A DNA stretch of 50,539 nt from Betaproteobacteria bacterium SG8_41 (GCA_001303585.1 LJTT01000024.1:1-50539), one strand, 5' to 3'. Positions 15,248 to 24,753 are shown, numbered from the stretch's first letter. The notes: a model not told the origin generated them from the letters alone. Made by a program: numbers and translations.

Positions 15248-16423
15248 ATGCTGCGAAAGCTCAGAACGCAACGTGACGACCAGCAGTGGATGCTCGATCT
15301 CGCGCTCAACATGCGCGGGCGGGTGTACCGCATGCTGCCCAAGGTGTGGCGGGAGGCGGGCGAACGCCACGAGAAGCTCGCGCGGCGCGCCGAATCCGTG
15401 GGTGCCAGGGAAGTCGCCACTTATCATTACGATCATGCGATCGAGTCCTACCGCATGGCCCAGCACCCGATCTTCTTCGACGATCATCCCGTCAAGCAGT
15501 CCCTCTACAAGAAGCTCTCCGAAATGGTGGACCGCCGCTCGAAGGTGGCAAGCTACCCGATCGAGCGTGTCGAGGTGCCGTTTGGCGGCGGCAAGACGAT
15601 CTCCTGCCTGCTGCACCTGCTGCCTGACCGGCGCAAGGCGCCCTGCGTCATTTATGTGCCGGGGATGGACCAGACGAAGGAAGTGTTCCCGAAGGCGTTT
15701 CACAATATCGCGCTCTCGCGCGGCTTCCATGTGCTGGCGATGGACGGCCCGGGTCAGGGCAATTCGAACATGCAGAAAATCCGCGCGGTGAAGGACAACT
15801 ACGAGCGCGCCGGCGCGGCCGTAATCGGCTATCTGCAGAAGCGCAAAGAGGTAGACGCGAAGAAAATCGCCATTTACGGCATCAGCATGGGGAGCTACTG
15901 GTCGCTGCGGCTCTCCAGCTACGATCACCGCGCGGCGGCGGTAGTGAGCTCGGTCGCGTGCTTCAATCCCAACAACACGATCTTCACGCAGTCCTCGCCG
16001 CGTTTCAAGCAGATGTTCATGTACATGGCGGGCTACGAGGACGAGGCGAAGTTCGACAAGGACGTGGCGAGCGGGATGACAGTGCGCGGCTATCTCGGCA
16101 AGGTGAAGTGCCCGACTTTGCTCGTTACCGGCGAGTTCGATCCCCTGTGCCCGCTCGAGGACGCGGTCGAGGCTTTCCGCGATCTCAAGGTGCCGAAGGA
16201 GATGTGGGTCATCGAAAATCAGTACCACCCGCTCTGGGGAATCCCGAACCTCGGCGGCATGGATTGCCATGACTACGTGATGGACTGGCTGCAAATGCTG
16301 TTCTCCGGCAAGCGCAAACCCACGAAGGGCGGGCGCATCGCCTACATCCGCGAGCAGGGCGACGGGCCGTGGGGCAAGTGCGACTGGACGCCGCCGGTCA
16401 AGCCTGGACAGGCCTATTTCTAG
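15248..16423 (+). CDS. Alpha/beta hydrolase, 2,6-dihydropseudooxynicotine hydrolase-like (paralogue 1)
   Basis: A 391-residue hydrolase of the DHPON-hydrolase/FrsA-like group, with a helical N-terminal region (about residues 1-105) before the hydrolase core. The core shows VIYVPGMDQTKE (oxyanion region), MDGPGQGNSN, the nucleophile elbow GISMGS with Ser213, GEFDPLCPLEDA with the acid, and ENQYHPLWG with the likely catalytic His. DHPON hydrolase cleaves a C-C bond in nicotine breakdown. It is followed 98 nt later by a molybdopterin dehydrogenase gene, the same pair of functions as in that pathway. The substrate is not proven. Confidence 0.85.
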   Translation: MLRKLRTQRDDQQWMLDLALNMRGRVYRMLPKVWREAGERHEKLARRAESVGAREVATYHYDHAIESYRMAQHPIFFDDHPVKQSLYKKLSEMVDRRSKVASYPIERVEVPFGGGKTISCLLHLLPDRRKAPCVIYVPGMDQTKEVFPKAFHNIALSRGFHVLAMDGPGQGNSNMQKIRAVKDNYERAGAAVIGYLQKRKEVDAKKIAIYGISMGSYWSLRLSSYDHRAAAVVSSVACFNPNNTIFTQSSPRFKQMFMYMAGYEDEAKFDKDVASGMTVRGYLGKVKCPTLLVTGEFDPLCPLEDAVEAFRDLKVPKEMWVIENQYHPLWGIPNLGGMDCHDYVMDWLQMLFSGKRKPTKGGRIAYIREQGDGPWGKCDWTPPVKPGQAYF

Positions 16424-16521
16424 GGCGGATGGCGGATGGCGAAACGGACCCTGCGCGCCGGTTTTATTGCAGTCGTCCTTCATCCTTCCACCCCCATCCT
16501 TAGCCTTCTTGTGGTCAGGCG

Positions 16522-18648
16522 TTGACCGTGAGCAATTCAGTCAAGCTGCCGGGGACGCTTGCCGCGAACAACCGTCTCGACCGTTGGGTGACGATCAACG
16601 CGGACGGCACGGTCACGGTCCGCACCGGCAAGGTCGAAATCGGGCAGGGCATCGTCTCCGCCATGGCGCAGATCGCCGCCGAGGAGCTCGACGTCGATTA
16701 CGGACGCATTCGCATGGTGGCGGTCGATACCACGATCAGCCCCAACGAGGGCTCGACCACGGGCAGCCGTTCGGTCGAGGAGGGCGGCGAGTCGATTCGG
16801 CAGGCCTGCGCCGAGATTCGCGATCTTTTCGTGCACGCCGCAGCGCGCAGGCTGGGTGCGGGGATCGAAGGCCTGGCGGTGACGGACGGCACGGTCCGTG
16901 TGCGAGGCGGCGAAAAGACCGTGACCTACTGGGAACTCGCGCGGACAGTCGACCTCGCGCGCGAAGCGACGGGGCAGGTGCGGCCCAAGCATGCCGAGGA
17001 CCTCCGCGTCGTCGGCACGACATTGCCCCGCCTCGACATACCGGGCAAGGTCACGGGGGCAGCGTACATCCAGGACCTCGAGTTGCCGGGGATGCTGCAC
17101 GGACGCGTCGTGCGGCCGCCTTCCTATCGCGCGCAGCTCGTCTCAATCGATGAGGCGCCGGTGCGTTCGATGCCGGGCGTGCGCGCGGTCGTGCGCGATG
17201 GCCGCTTCCTTGGCGTAATCGCCGAGCGCGAAGAACAGGCGATCAGGGCCATGCAGGCGCTCGCGCGCCGCTGCGAATGGCGCGAGCAGGCCGATCTTCC
17301 CGGCGACAACGCCATTCACGATTTCCTGCGCGCGCAGCGGACGGAGGACGAGATCCTCGTCGAGATAACGGGCGCTGGCGCAAAAGCAGGCAGTCATCTC
17401 ACCGCGACGTACACGCGACCCTATCTCGCGCACGCCTCCATCGGCCCCTCATGCGCCATCGCCTGGTGGCATGACGGCAAGCTGGAGGTATGGTCGCACA
17501 GCCAGGCAATTTATCCCCTGCGCGACGAGATCGCGAAGATCCTGAAGATGAGCGCGTCCGATATCGTTTGCCGGCACGCGGAGGGAGCGGGCTGCTACGG
17601 GCAGAACGGTGCCGATGACGTCGCGTTCGATGCCGTCCTGCTCGCGCGCGCGGTGAAGGACCGGCCGGTCCGGGTGCAATGGATGCGCGAAGACGAGTTC
17701 GGTTGGGAGCCGTTCGGGCCCGCCATGGTGGTGAAGATGCAGGGCGCCGTGGACGGCGCCGGCCGCGTCGCGTCGTGGAAGGAGGAGCTGTGGGGCAACC
17801 GGCACATCACGCGGCCGGGGCGCCACCCAAACCCCGGCCTGCTCGCGTCATGGCATCTGGAGCAGGGTTTCGATCCGCCGCCGGCCGTGGATTTTCCGCT
17901 GGCGATGGGCGGCGGCAGCCAGCGCAATGCCGTGCCGTACTACGAGTTTCCCGACGAGCTGGTCTTGAATCATATCGTCACGGCCGAGCCCGTGCGCGTG
18001 AGCGTGCTGCGCGCGCTCGCGGCATATCTCAACGTGTTCGCCATCGAGTGTTTCATGGATGAGCTTGCGGCCGCCGCGGGCGCCGACCCGGTCGAATTTC
18101 GCTTGCGCCATCTCACGGACGCGCGCGCGCGCGCGGTCGTTCAAGCCGCGGCCGACAAGGCCGGCTGGAAGCCGGGCGCGAAGGGGGATGGCACGCGCGG
18201 TATGGGCCTCGGTTTCGCCCGCTACAAGAATATCGGCGACTACGTTGCGGTCGTGGCCGAGGTGATCGTCGAAGAGGTCGTCCGTGTGCCCCGAGTGGTG
18301 GCTGCCATCGACTGCGGCCGCATCGTCAACCCGGGCGGCGTCATCAACCAGGCCGATGGCGGCATCGTTCAGGCGGTGAGCTGGACATTGAAGGAGCAGG
18401 TGCGTTTCGACCGGACGCGCATCACGAGCCGAACCTGGGATGACTATCCCATTCTCACATTCGAGGAGACGCCGGCGATCGAAGTCGTTCTGCTCGACCG
18501 GCCGGAGGAGCGCTCGCTCGGCGTCGGCGAGGGCATGCAAGGGCCCACCGCCGCGGCGATCGGCAACGCGCTCTTCAACGCCCTCGGCGTGCGCGTGCGC
18601 GATCTTCCCCTGACGCGCGAGCGCGTTCTCGCGGCAATAGCGGGTTGA
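16522..18648 (+). CDS. Xanthine dehydrogenase-family molybdopterin-binding subunit (no partner subunits)
   Basis: The large molybdenum-binding subunit of a xanthine dehydrogenase-family hydroxylase, 708 residues, starting at TTG 16522 or GTG 16528; neither has a strong ribosome site. It shows the repeated two-part organisation seen in isoquinoline 1-oxidoreductase-type large subunits (VTVRTGKVEIGQGIVSAMAQ, then AEELDVD). The C-terminal GEGMQGPTAAAIGNALFNA carries the catalytic Glu motif. Ordinarily an iron-sulfur small subunit and sometimes an FAD subunit sit next to it; neither is seen here, so they must be encoded elsewhere or be missing. Substrate is probably an N-heterocycle or aldehyde. 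Convergent with the TAXI permease gene. Confidence 0.9.
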   Translation: MTVSNSVKLPGTLAANNRLDRWVTINADGTVTVRTGKVEIGQGIVSAMAQIAAEELDVDYGRIRMVAVDTTISPNEGSTTGSRSVEEGGESIRQACAEIRDLFVHAAARRLGAGIEGLAVTDGTVRVRGGEKTVTYWELARTVDLAREATGQVRPKHAEDLRVVGTTLPRLDIPGKVTGAAYIQDLELPGMLHGRVVRPPSYRAQLVSIDEAPVRSMPGVRAVVRDGRFLGVIAEREEQAIRAMQALARRCEWREQADLPGDNAIHDFLRAQRTEDEILVEITGAGAKAGSHLTATYTRPYLAHASIGPSCAIAWWHDGKLEVWSHSQAIYPLRDEIAKILKMSASDIVCRHAEGAGCYGQNGADDVAFDAVLLARAVKDRPVRVQWMREDEFGWEPFGPAMVVKMQGAVDGAGRVASWKEELWGNRHITRPGRHPNPGLLASWHLEQGFDPPPAVDFPLAMGGGSQRNAVPYYEFPDELVLNHIVTAEPVRVSVLRALAAYLNVFAIECFMDELAAAAGADPVEFRLRHLTDARARAVVQAAADKAGWKPGAKGDGTRGMGLGFARYKNIGDYVAVVAEVIVEEVVRVPRVVAAIDCGRIVNPGGVINQADGGIVQAVSWTLKEQVRFDRTRITSRTWDDYPILTFEETPAIEVVLLDRPEERSLGVGEGMQGPTAAAIGNALFNALGVRVRDLPLTRERVLAAIAG

Positions 18649-18732
18649 CGTAGAGCACGTGGGGGCGCGAGCCGGTTCGGGCAAGGCTGTTCTGCTCGGG
18701 CTTCCGCCACCCGCTTGCCAGCAGGCCCGCCT

Positions 18733-20889
18733 TCAACCGCGAATGGCGGGTGTTGCGATGGCGCGCGCGGGCCGGGTCCGCTGCCACGCATAGAGCGCGG
18801 CAAGCGCCAGTACGCCCAGCACGTTAAGCTGCCCGCCGCTGAGATCGCCGGGCAAGACGAGCGCTGCCGGCAGGAAGCACATTGCCGCTGCCATCCCAAG
18901 CAGCAACCATTCCGGCCACGACGTGCCGCGGTGCAGCCAGCCCATGGTCCATCCTGCAAACGCGATGGTGCCAGCCGTCGCGGTCATCATCGTCCACACT
19001 GTCTCCCCCGGCGTGCCCGTCATCAGGATGGGCGTGTAGGCAAAGAGCAGCGGCATCACGTACAGCATTTTTGCGAAGCGAAAACTGGTCCAACCGGTCT
19101 TCCACGGGTCGGCCACCGCGATGGAGGCGGCCACGTACGCGCCAAGGCACACCGGCGGCGTGATATTCGAGTCCTGGCTTAGCCAGAACACGATCATGTG
19201 CGCAGCAATGAGCGCAACGCCGAACTCCTGCAACGCGGGACCGGCGAGCACGACCAGCACCAGATACGACGCAGTGATGGGAAGCGCCATGCCCAGCACC
19301 AGCGAGGCCACGGCTATCAGGGCGAGCGCGAGCAGCAGGCTCCCGGCCGAGAGGCTCACCAGCAGGTAGCTCATCTTGAGCCCGAGGCCGGTGAGCGCCA
19401 CGACCCCGACTACAATGCCGATCGCTGCAGCCACCGACCCGACTACCAGCGAGTTCTCCGTGCCCTCGATGAGCGCGTCGCGGATGCCGCGCAGTCCGAG
19501 CACCTGGTCGGGGCGCTCGAATTTGTCCGGCGTCAAAGCTGCCAGCGCCACGCGCGCCCAGTTGATGAGCACGATCGATCCGATGGCCATCACCGCGCAC
19601 CAGTCGGGCGAGTAGCCGGCGATGAGAAAACCGAGCAACACGGCAAAGGGCACCAGGTGGAACCAGCCGCGGCGCAGGACCACGATCGGTCGGTCCAGCT
19701 CCCCCGGTTCCATGCCACGGATGCCGTGCCGCTTGGCTTCCATGTGCACGATGATGCCGATGGACAGCAGGTAGAGCAGCGCCGGCACCGCCGCGATCGC
19801 CATGATCTCCACATACGGCACCCCGGTGATCTCTGACATGACGAAGGCGCCGGAGCCCATCACCGGCGGCAGCAGATGCCCGCCAAGTGACGCGGTGTTC
19901 TCCACCGCGCCCGCCACGTGGGGCCGGAAACCGACCCGCTTCATCAGCGGAATGGTGAAGGTGCCGGTGGAGACGATGTTGGCGAGGCTGCTGCCCGAAA
20001 TGGAACCGAATAGTGCGGAGGCCAGGACGGCCACCTTCGCCGGGCCCCCGGCGGTTCGCCCGGCGATCGCGAGGGGAAGCTCGATGAAAAACCGGCCCAT
20101 GCCCGAGTGCGCCATGAACGCGCCCAGGAAAATGAAGACCAGGACGTAATTGGCCATCACCGACGTCATCACGCCGAAGATCCCCTCCTGGGAGTACAGC
20201 GTGTAGTTCGCGATCTGCTCGATCGTGGAGCCGCGGTGCGATAGCTCGCCTGGCATCAGGTAGCCGAAGTGGGCGTAAGCCAAAAAGACAAGCGCCACCG
20301 CCGGAATCCACAGGCCGAGCCCGCGTCGAGCGACCTCGATGGCGAGGACGATCGCTACCACCGCAACCCAGAAATCGGTCCGCGTCCAAGCGCCGGGCCG
20401 GACGATCAATTCGTCGAACTGCGATTCGTAGTAGACGAAACAGGCGATCGCGAGCCCGATGAGCGCCAGGTTGCGCGCACGCGGTCGCAGCAGGACTAGG
20501 CTCGCGGCAAGGATGCCCCCGGCCCAGATTGCCCAGTCGGCGCCGGCCGCCCCCGCTTGGGCGACCCGCTCGGCGCGCAGGATTGCGGCAGCCCCGCATC
20601 CCACCGCGGCCGCCGCGGTCACCCAGTCAAGCAGGTTCGGCGAATGCCATGGCGCCCTTCGCCGCTCGGGGAAGATCAGCAGCGTGAGGGTCCACGTGAG
20701 CACCGTGTAGAACGAGAGCTGAAAGTGCTCCTCGGGTATGCCAGGCCCCGCCGACCAGAGCGCAAAACCGCCCAGCACCACCGCACAGCCCTGGTAGAAC
20801 CACGACCAGACTCGCGGCAGCTGCGCACGGCAGCTGCCGGTCACCCCGGCGGCCGCCGGGGGCTGCGCTTCTCCTGTCACGTCGGCCAC
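18733..20889 (-). CDS. TRAP transporter fused permease subunit (TAXI type)
   Basis: A 718-residue membrane protein that fuses small (DctQ-like) and large (DctM-like) TRAP permeases, as is usual in TAXI systems. About 16-18 hydrophobic segments are visible. The central part contains GSISGSSLANIVSTGTFTIP, a DctM-type motif, and WLSQDSNITPPVCLGAYVAA near the C-terminus. It follows the TAXI-binding protein gene after 62 nt, a gap containing a strong hairpin. The transported solute is probably a carboxylate; TRAP systems run on an ion gradient. Confidence 0.93.
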   Translation of the reverse strand: MADVTGEAQPPAAAGVTGSCRAQLPRVWSWFYQGCAVVLGGFALWSAGPGIPEEHFQLSFYTVLTWTLTLLIFPERRRAPWHSPNLLDWVTAAAAVGCGAAAILRAERVAQAGAAGADWAIWAGGILAASLVLLRPRARNLALIGLAIACFVYYESQFDELIVRPGAWTRTDFWVAVVAIVLAIEVARRGLGLWIPAVALVFLAYAHFGYLMPGELSHRGSTIEQIANYTLYSQEGIFGVMTSVMANYVLVFIFLGAFMAHSGMGRFFIELPLAIAGRTAGGPAKVAVLASALFGSISGSSLANIVSTGTFTIPLMKRVGFRPHVAGAVENTASLGGHLLPPVMGSGAFVMSEITGVPYVEIMAIAAVPALLYLLSIGIIVHMEAKRHGIRGMEPGELDRPIVVLRRGWFHLVPFAVLLGFLIAGYSPDWCAVMAIGSIVLINWARVALAALTPDKFERPDQVLGLRGIRDALIEGTENSLVVGSVAAAIGIVVGVVALTGLGLKMSYLLVSLSAGSLLLALALIAVASLVLGMALPITASYLVLVVLAGPALQEFGVALIAAHMIVFWLSQDSNITPPVCLGAYVAASIAVADPWKTGWTSFRFAKMLYVMPLLFAYTPILMTGTPGETVWTMMTATAGTIAFAGWTMGWLHRGTSWPEWLLLGMAAAMCFLPAALVLPGDLSGGQLNVLGVLALAALYAWQRTRPARAIATPAIRG

Positions 20890-20918
20890 GTGCTCGGTCA
20901 GGGCCGGGACTCGCTGCC

Positions 20919-20951
20919 GCCGCAGGCGACGGCGAGAGCGCCGCTTGCGGC
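20919..20951 (-). promoter_or_regulatory. Hairpin between TAXI binding protein and permease
   Basis: A 10-bp stem (20919-20928 with 20942-20951, one G-U pair) follows the stop of the binding protein on the minus strand, with no T-run after it. It may protect the 3' end of the binding-protein message so that this is made in excess. Confidence 0.4.
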
Positions 20952-21953
20952 TTACTTGCTACGCAGGTTTGCGGGAATCGTCACGCCCTGTTCCTTCCAG
21001 AAGCGTTCAGCGCCGGGGTGCAACGGCACCGTTATGAAATTGAACGCGCTCTCCTTGGTCATCCGCTCGACGGACGCTTTCCCGACCGCGCCGCGCATGT
21101 ACTCGCGGCCTTTGTCGGAGTAGATGGTCTTGAGGATCTGATAGACCAGGTCGGCGGAAAGACCTTTGTGCGCAACCAGGATGGACCCGGTGCCGAAGGT
21201 CGGCGTGTCCACGTTAACGCCCGAATACAGGCCGGCGGGGATCGTCATCTTTCCGAAGTAGGGGTACTTGTCGTAGAAACCCGACTTCCGCGCTGGCTCA
21301 TCGAGGTTGATGAACCGAACCTTCATCATCGTGGCCGTGTCCCGGATCATCGCGTTGCCAAGCCCGGGATGCCAGTTGTAGGCAGCGATCTCGCCGTTGC
21401 GCAGCGCCTCCGGGCTCTTGCGGCCGAGGTATACCGGCTTGAAGTCCTCCCACAACCCCATCTGCTTGAGCAGCAGCGTGAGGTTCACGGCCGAGCCGGA
21501 GCCGGGTCCGCCAAGCGAGACGCGCTTGCCCTTGATGTCCTCGAGCGCCTTGAAATCACTGTCCGCAGGCACAATGAAGTGGGCGACGGACGCAAATACG
21601 TAGGTCATGGCGCCAACGTCGGTCTGAGGCTTCTTGTACTGATCGAGTCCGCGGTAGGCATTGAAGAGATCGCTAGCGAACACGAGCCCCGTGCCGGCGG
21701 AGCCCGCGGCGACCGCGCGCACGTTTTCGGGCGAACCTGTCGAGGACTCGGACGAGAACCTGATGCCGGGAATTTCCTTGCTGAGGAGGATCGACCAGGC
21801 GCTGGTCCAGCGGTTGAACGCGCCCCCGATCTGGCCGCCCTTGATCGTGACGTGTTTCTGCGCCATCGCTGCTGGTCCGGCCAATGTCGATAAAGCAAAG
21901 GCGACGAAAATCGCCGTCGCGGCGCGGGGAAGCGGAAGATTCCAGGTTTTCAT
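20952..21953 (-). CDS. TAXI family TRAP transporter solute-binding protein
   Basis: Periplasmic binding protein of the TAXI type, 333 residues with a Sec signal peptide of about 31 residues (ending PAAMAQ). The mature start VTIKGGQIGGAFNRWTSAW and AGTGLVFASDLFNAY, with GKRVSLGGPGSGSAVN in the middle, match TAXI proteins, which bind glutamate- or glutamine-like or other carboxylates. The ATG follows GGAGGAG. First gene of a two-gene operon with the fused permease. Confidence 0.93.
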   Translation of the reverse strand: MKTWNLPLPRAATAIFVAFALSTLAGPAAMAQKHVTIKGGQIGGAFNRWTSAWSILLSKEIPGIRFSSESSTGSPENVRAVAAGSAGTGLVFASDLFNAYRGLDQYKKPQTDVGAMTYVFASVAHFIVPADSDFKALEDIKGKRVSLGGPGSGSAVNLTLLLKQMGLWEDFKPVYLGRKSPEALRNGEIAAYNWHPGLGNAMIRDTATMMKVRFINLDEPARKSGFYDKYPYFGKMTIPAGLYSGVNVDTPTFGTGSILVAHKGLSADLVYQILKTIYSDKGREYMRGAVGKASVERMTKESAFNFITVPLHPGAERFWKEQGVTIPANLRSK

Positions 21954-22019
21954 TACTCTCCTCCTATGGTGAGTGTGGCGGCGCCAGTTGTTATGGGCGC
22001 GTGAGCCGGCCGCCTTGGC

Positions 22020-23183
22020 TCAACGGGCGGGATGATCGACGCGGCGGGCGTGACCGGGCCCGAACCGGCCCTGCAGGGCGTCCCGCATCCAGTCGGCCAC
22101 CTGAAGATAAAAGTCGGGCAGGCGGCTGCCGAAGGTGTGCGTCTCGTTCTCGTAGACCCAGAGTTCTTTCGGGCAGCGCAGCGCCTCGAACAGCGACTCC
22201 GCATCCTCGAGCGGGCAGAGCTCGTCGAACTCTCCCATTGCGAGGAGCGTGGGACAGCGGATGTTTTCAATCAGCGGCTCGAGAGTCATCCGGGCCGACA
22301 TCTCGTCGAACGCGTCTTCATCGTAGATGTTCGACATGTACTTGTAGTTCGCGCGATAGGCCGGCTTGCCGTGCTTGAAGATGGTGTCCTTCTGCAGATA
22401 GACCCCCATCGCGCCGGCCACGGCCTTGACGCGCGGGTCGTGCGCCGCAATGCGCGGACCCCAGTAGCTTCCCATGCTCCATCCGTAGACGCCGATCCTG
22501 CTCGCATCGATTTCGGGGCGCGCCTGCAGGAAATCGATGGCAGCAGAGCCGGCCCGCTCGAAATTGTCGAGCGTCACCCAGTTCTCGCGAATGTTGCTCT
22601 CACCCTGGCCCGGCCCATCGATGGTCAAGGTGGCCATTCCCCGCCGGCGGAAGTGATTGTGGTAGGGGCTGGGCATGTACTCCTTGATCGTGTCCATGCC
22701 GGGAACCACGAGCACGCAGGGCGCCGGCCGGTTGCCGGGCGCTGTTTGCAGAATTGCAGGGATGGTCTTGCCATTCTCGAACGGGATCTCGACGCGGTGC
22801 ACAAAGGCCTCGTCGAAGAGCTCGATGAATTTCTCGTAACAGTGCACGAGCCGGCGGTACAGCTCGAGCTTTCGCGGCGTATTTTCGTGGATGACGCCGC
22901 AGGCCGGACCGTAATAGAGCGCGGCTCGGTAGAAGAACTCCGCGGCGCTCTCCCTGTGGCCGCTGGCCTCGGCCTCGCGCGCGAGCTCTTCCTCCTGGCG
23001 GGCGGTGCGCACCCATTCCTTCACCACCGCGGCGGGGGCCTTGATGCGCTCGGTCGTTCGCCGCACGTCGGCCGGGCGAAACCCCCACTCGACGAACATC
23101 ACGGCGCGAAAGCCGAACACGTCGAGGACCTTGTAGAACTCCTCGGTGATCCACTTCTGTCCCCTGCGGGTGTGGTCGAGCAT
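22020..23183 (-). CDS. Alpha/beta hydrolase, dihydropseudooxynicotine hydrolase-like (paralogue 2)
   Basis: A 387-residue hydrolase with the same plan as paralogue 1: helical N-terminal domain, then HRVEIPFENGKTIPAILQ, VLVVPGMDTIKEY, IDGPGQGESN, nucleophile elbow GWSMGS (Ser236), GEFDELCPLEDA (acid) and ENETHTFG (His). This copy keeps every catalytic element. It is divergent from the amidase gene: the two starts are about 100 nt apart. The substrate may be an ester, an amide or a beta-diketone-like compound. Confidence 0.87.
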   Translation of the reverse strand: MLDHTRRGQKWITEEFYKVLDVFGFRAVMFVEWGFRPADVRRTTERIKAPAAVVKEWVRTARQEEELAREAEASGHRESAAEFFYRAALYYGPACGVIHENTPRKLELYRRLVHCYEKFIELFDEAFVHRVEIPFENGKTIPAILQTAPGNRPAPCVLVVPGMDTIKEYMPSPYHNHFRRRGMATLTIDGPGQGESNIRENWVTLDNFERAGSAAIDFLQARPEIDASRIGVYGWSMGSYWGPRIAAHDPRVKAVAGAMGVYLQKDTIFKHGKPAYRANYKYMSNIYDEDAFDEMSARMTLEPLIENIRCPTLLAMGEFDELCPLEDAESLFEALRCPKELWVYENETHTFGSRLPDFYLQVADWMRDALQGRFGPGHARRVDHPAR

Positions 23184-23283
23184 CGCTGTTCCCCGGGTTT
23201 TTGTGCATCATATAACAGGGGCTGCGGGTTGCAACACTGCCGCGCCGTTTATACTTGAGGCCACTCGCGAGCTGAGTTCCTCC

Positions 23284-24594
23284 ATGCCGATTACTGCACC
23301 GCAGACTGCGCATCGCCTCAACGAATGGACGGCCAACGAGATCGTTGCCGCAATCCGTGCCGGAAAGACGACGTGCGAAGCGGTCGCGCGCGCCTGTCTC
23401 GATCGCATCGCGGAGCGTGAAACTGTGGTTCAGGCGTGGCAGTACCTGGATCCGGACAAAGTGATTGCGCAAGCGCGCGCGCTCGATCGAAGCGGCCGCA
23501 AGGATCCGCTCATTGGCGTGCCGTTTGGCGTGAAAGACATCATTAACACCTGCGATATGCCGACCGAGTACGGCACCCCCATCTACCGGGGGCATCGGCC
23601 AGCCAGCGACGCGGCCTGCGTGGCGCTCACGCGCAAGGCGGGCGGCGTGCTGATGGGAAAGACGGTTACCACAGAGTTCGCGAACGTCACTCCGGGCAAG
23701 ACGCGAAATCCGCTCGACCCGACGCGCACGCCTGGCGGGTCCTCGAGCGGCTCGGGCGCCGCCGTGGCGGACTGCATGGTGCCGCTGGCAATCGGCACGC
23801 AAACGACGGGATCGACGACCCGCCCGGCGTCGTTCTGCGGCGTATTCGGTTACCGTCCGACCTGGGGCGACCTGCGCCCCACGGGCGTCATGGAGGCGTC
23901 GGGATCACTGGACACGCTGGGCATACTCGCGCGGTCGATCGAGGATGTCGCGCTCTACCGCGACGTGCTGCTCGGGGTCGACCCCAAGCCTGTCGCCGAC
24001 GATCTGCCGGCTCCACGCGTCGGTTTTTGCCGTACTTATTTCTGGGATCGGCTCGAGTCTGCGACGCGCGAGCGGCTCGAAGAGGCAGCACAGAGGCTCG
24101 CTCGCGCCGGCGCCACGGTCGAAGAAGTGAGCCTGCCGGACGAGTTCGAGGAACTCGAAGCGGCGCACCGCTGGATCTCCGGTTTCGAGATGGCGCGCAA
24201 TCTTGCCTGGGAGATCGAGAATCGCGCCGAGTTGATCAGCGAGAAGTTACGCAACGGCCGTCTGAAAGACGGGCTCGCGTGCTCCTACGAGCGCTACTGT
24301 GAAATGCGCGACTTCGTCGCCCGTTGCCGGCGGCAGATCGCGCCGCTGTTCGAGCGCCATGACGTGCTGCTCGCTGCTTCGGCCCAGGGCGAGGCCCCGG
24401 TGGGATGGGATCCCGTGCCGCACCCCTGGGTCTACATGATGTGGACCGCGCTGCACGTGCCGTCCGTGACGCTGCCGGTGTTCAAAGGCGCCAGCGGCCT
24501 GCCGATGGGCGCACAGTTGATCGCCCGCTGGAGCAACGACCGGCGGCTCTTCGCGGCGGCGCGGTGGATCTACTCCAGGCTCGGCGACGCTTGA
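23284..24594 (+). CDS. Amidase signature family protein
   Basis: A 436-residue amidase signature enzyme. The Ser-cisSer-Lys triad can be placed: Lys84 (GVPFGVKD), Ser153 (GGSSSGSG) and nucleophile Ser177 (TQTTGSTTRPA). Spacing between the three matches other family members. The chosen ATG gives the expected N-terminus; a longer start at 23146 would overlap the divergent hydrolase gene. It would hydrolyse small aliphatic or aromatic amides, so it complements the esterase-like hydrolases on both sides. A role as GatA is unlikely, as no gatB or gatC is nearby and the protein is shorter than most. Confidence 0.92.
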   Translation: MPITAPQTAHRLNEWTANEIVAAIRAGKTTCEAVARACLDRIAERETVVQAWQYLDPDKVIAQARALDRSGRKDPLIGVPFGVKDIINTCDMPTEYGTPIYRGHRPASDAACVALTRKAGGVLMGKTVTTEFANVTPGKTRNPLDPTRTPGGSSSGSGAAVADCMVPLAIGTQTTGSTTRPASFCGVFGYRPTWGDLRPTGVMEASGSLDTLGILARSIEDVALYRDVLLGVDPKPVADDLPAPRVGFCRTYFWDRLESATRERLEEAAQRLARAGATVEEVSLPDEFEELEAAHRWISGFEMARNLAWEIENRAELISEKLRNGRLKDGLACSYERYCEMRDFVARCRRQIAPLFERHDVLLAASAQGEAPVGWDPVPHPWVYMMWTALHVPSVTLPVFKGASGLPMGAQLIARWSNDRRLFAAARWIYSRLGDA

Positions 24595-24628
24595 CTCGCG
24601 ATTCAGTGACAGCTCGCTCGGTCGCCTG

Positions 24629-24753
24629 GTGATGATTACTGGTGATGAGAAATGGTGATGAGTACTGGTGATAAGCGTCAGTGCCGCGGCCGGCAGAGCC
24701 GTTTTTCCCATCACCATTAAATCATCACCCCATTCATGGTCATTTACCATCAC
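24629..24753. repeat. 13-bp-period inverted repeat, copy F
   Basis: Left arm: GTGATGATTACTG, GTGATGAGAAATG, GTGATGAGTACTG and GTGATAAG; a GC-rich loop containing GAGCCGTTTTTCCC; right arm of inverted units at about 12-14-bp spacing. It lies between the amidase and hydrolase paralogue 3, in the same orientation as both. Confidence 0.85.

Noticed and set aside
15215..16483. 422-residue open frame on the minus strand
   Set aside because: Shadow of hydrolase paralogue 1; no motif, low-complexity Arg/His/Leu composition.
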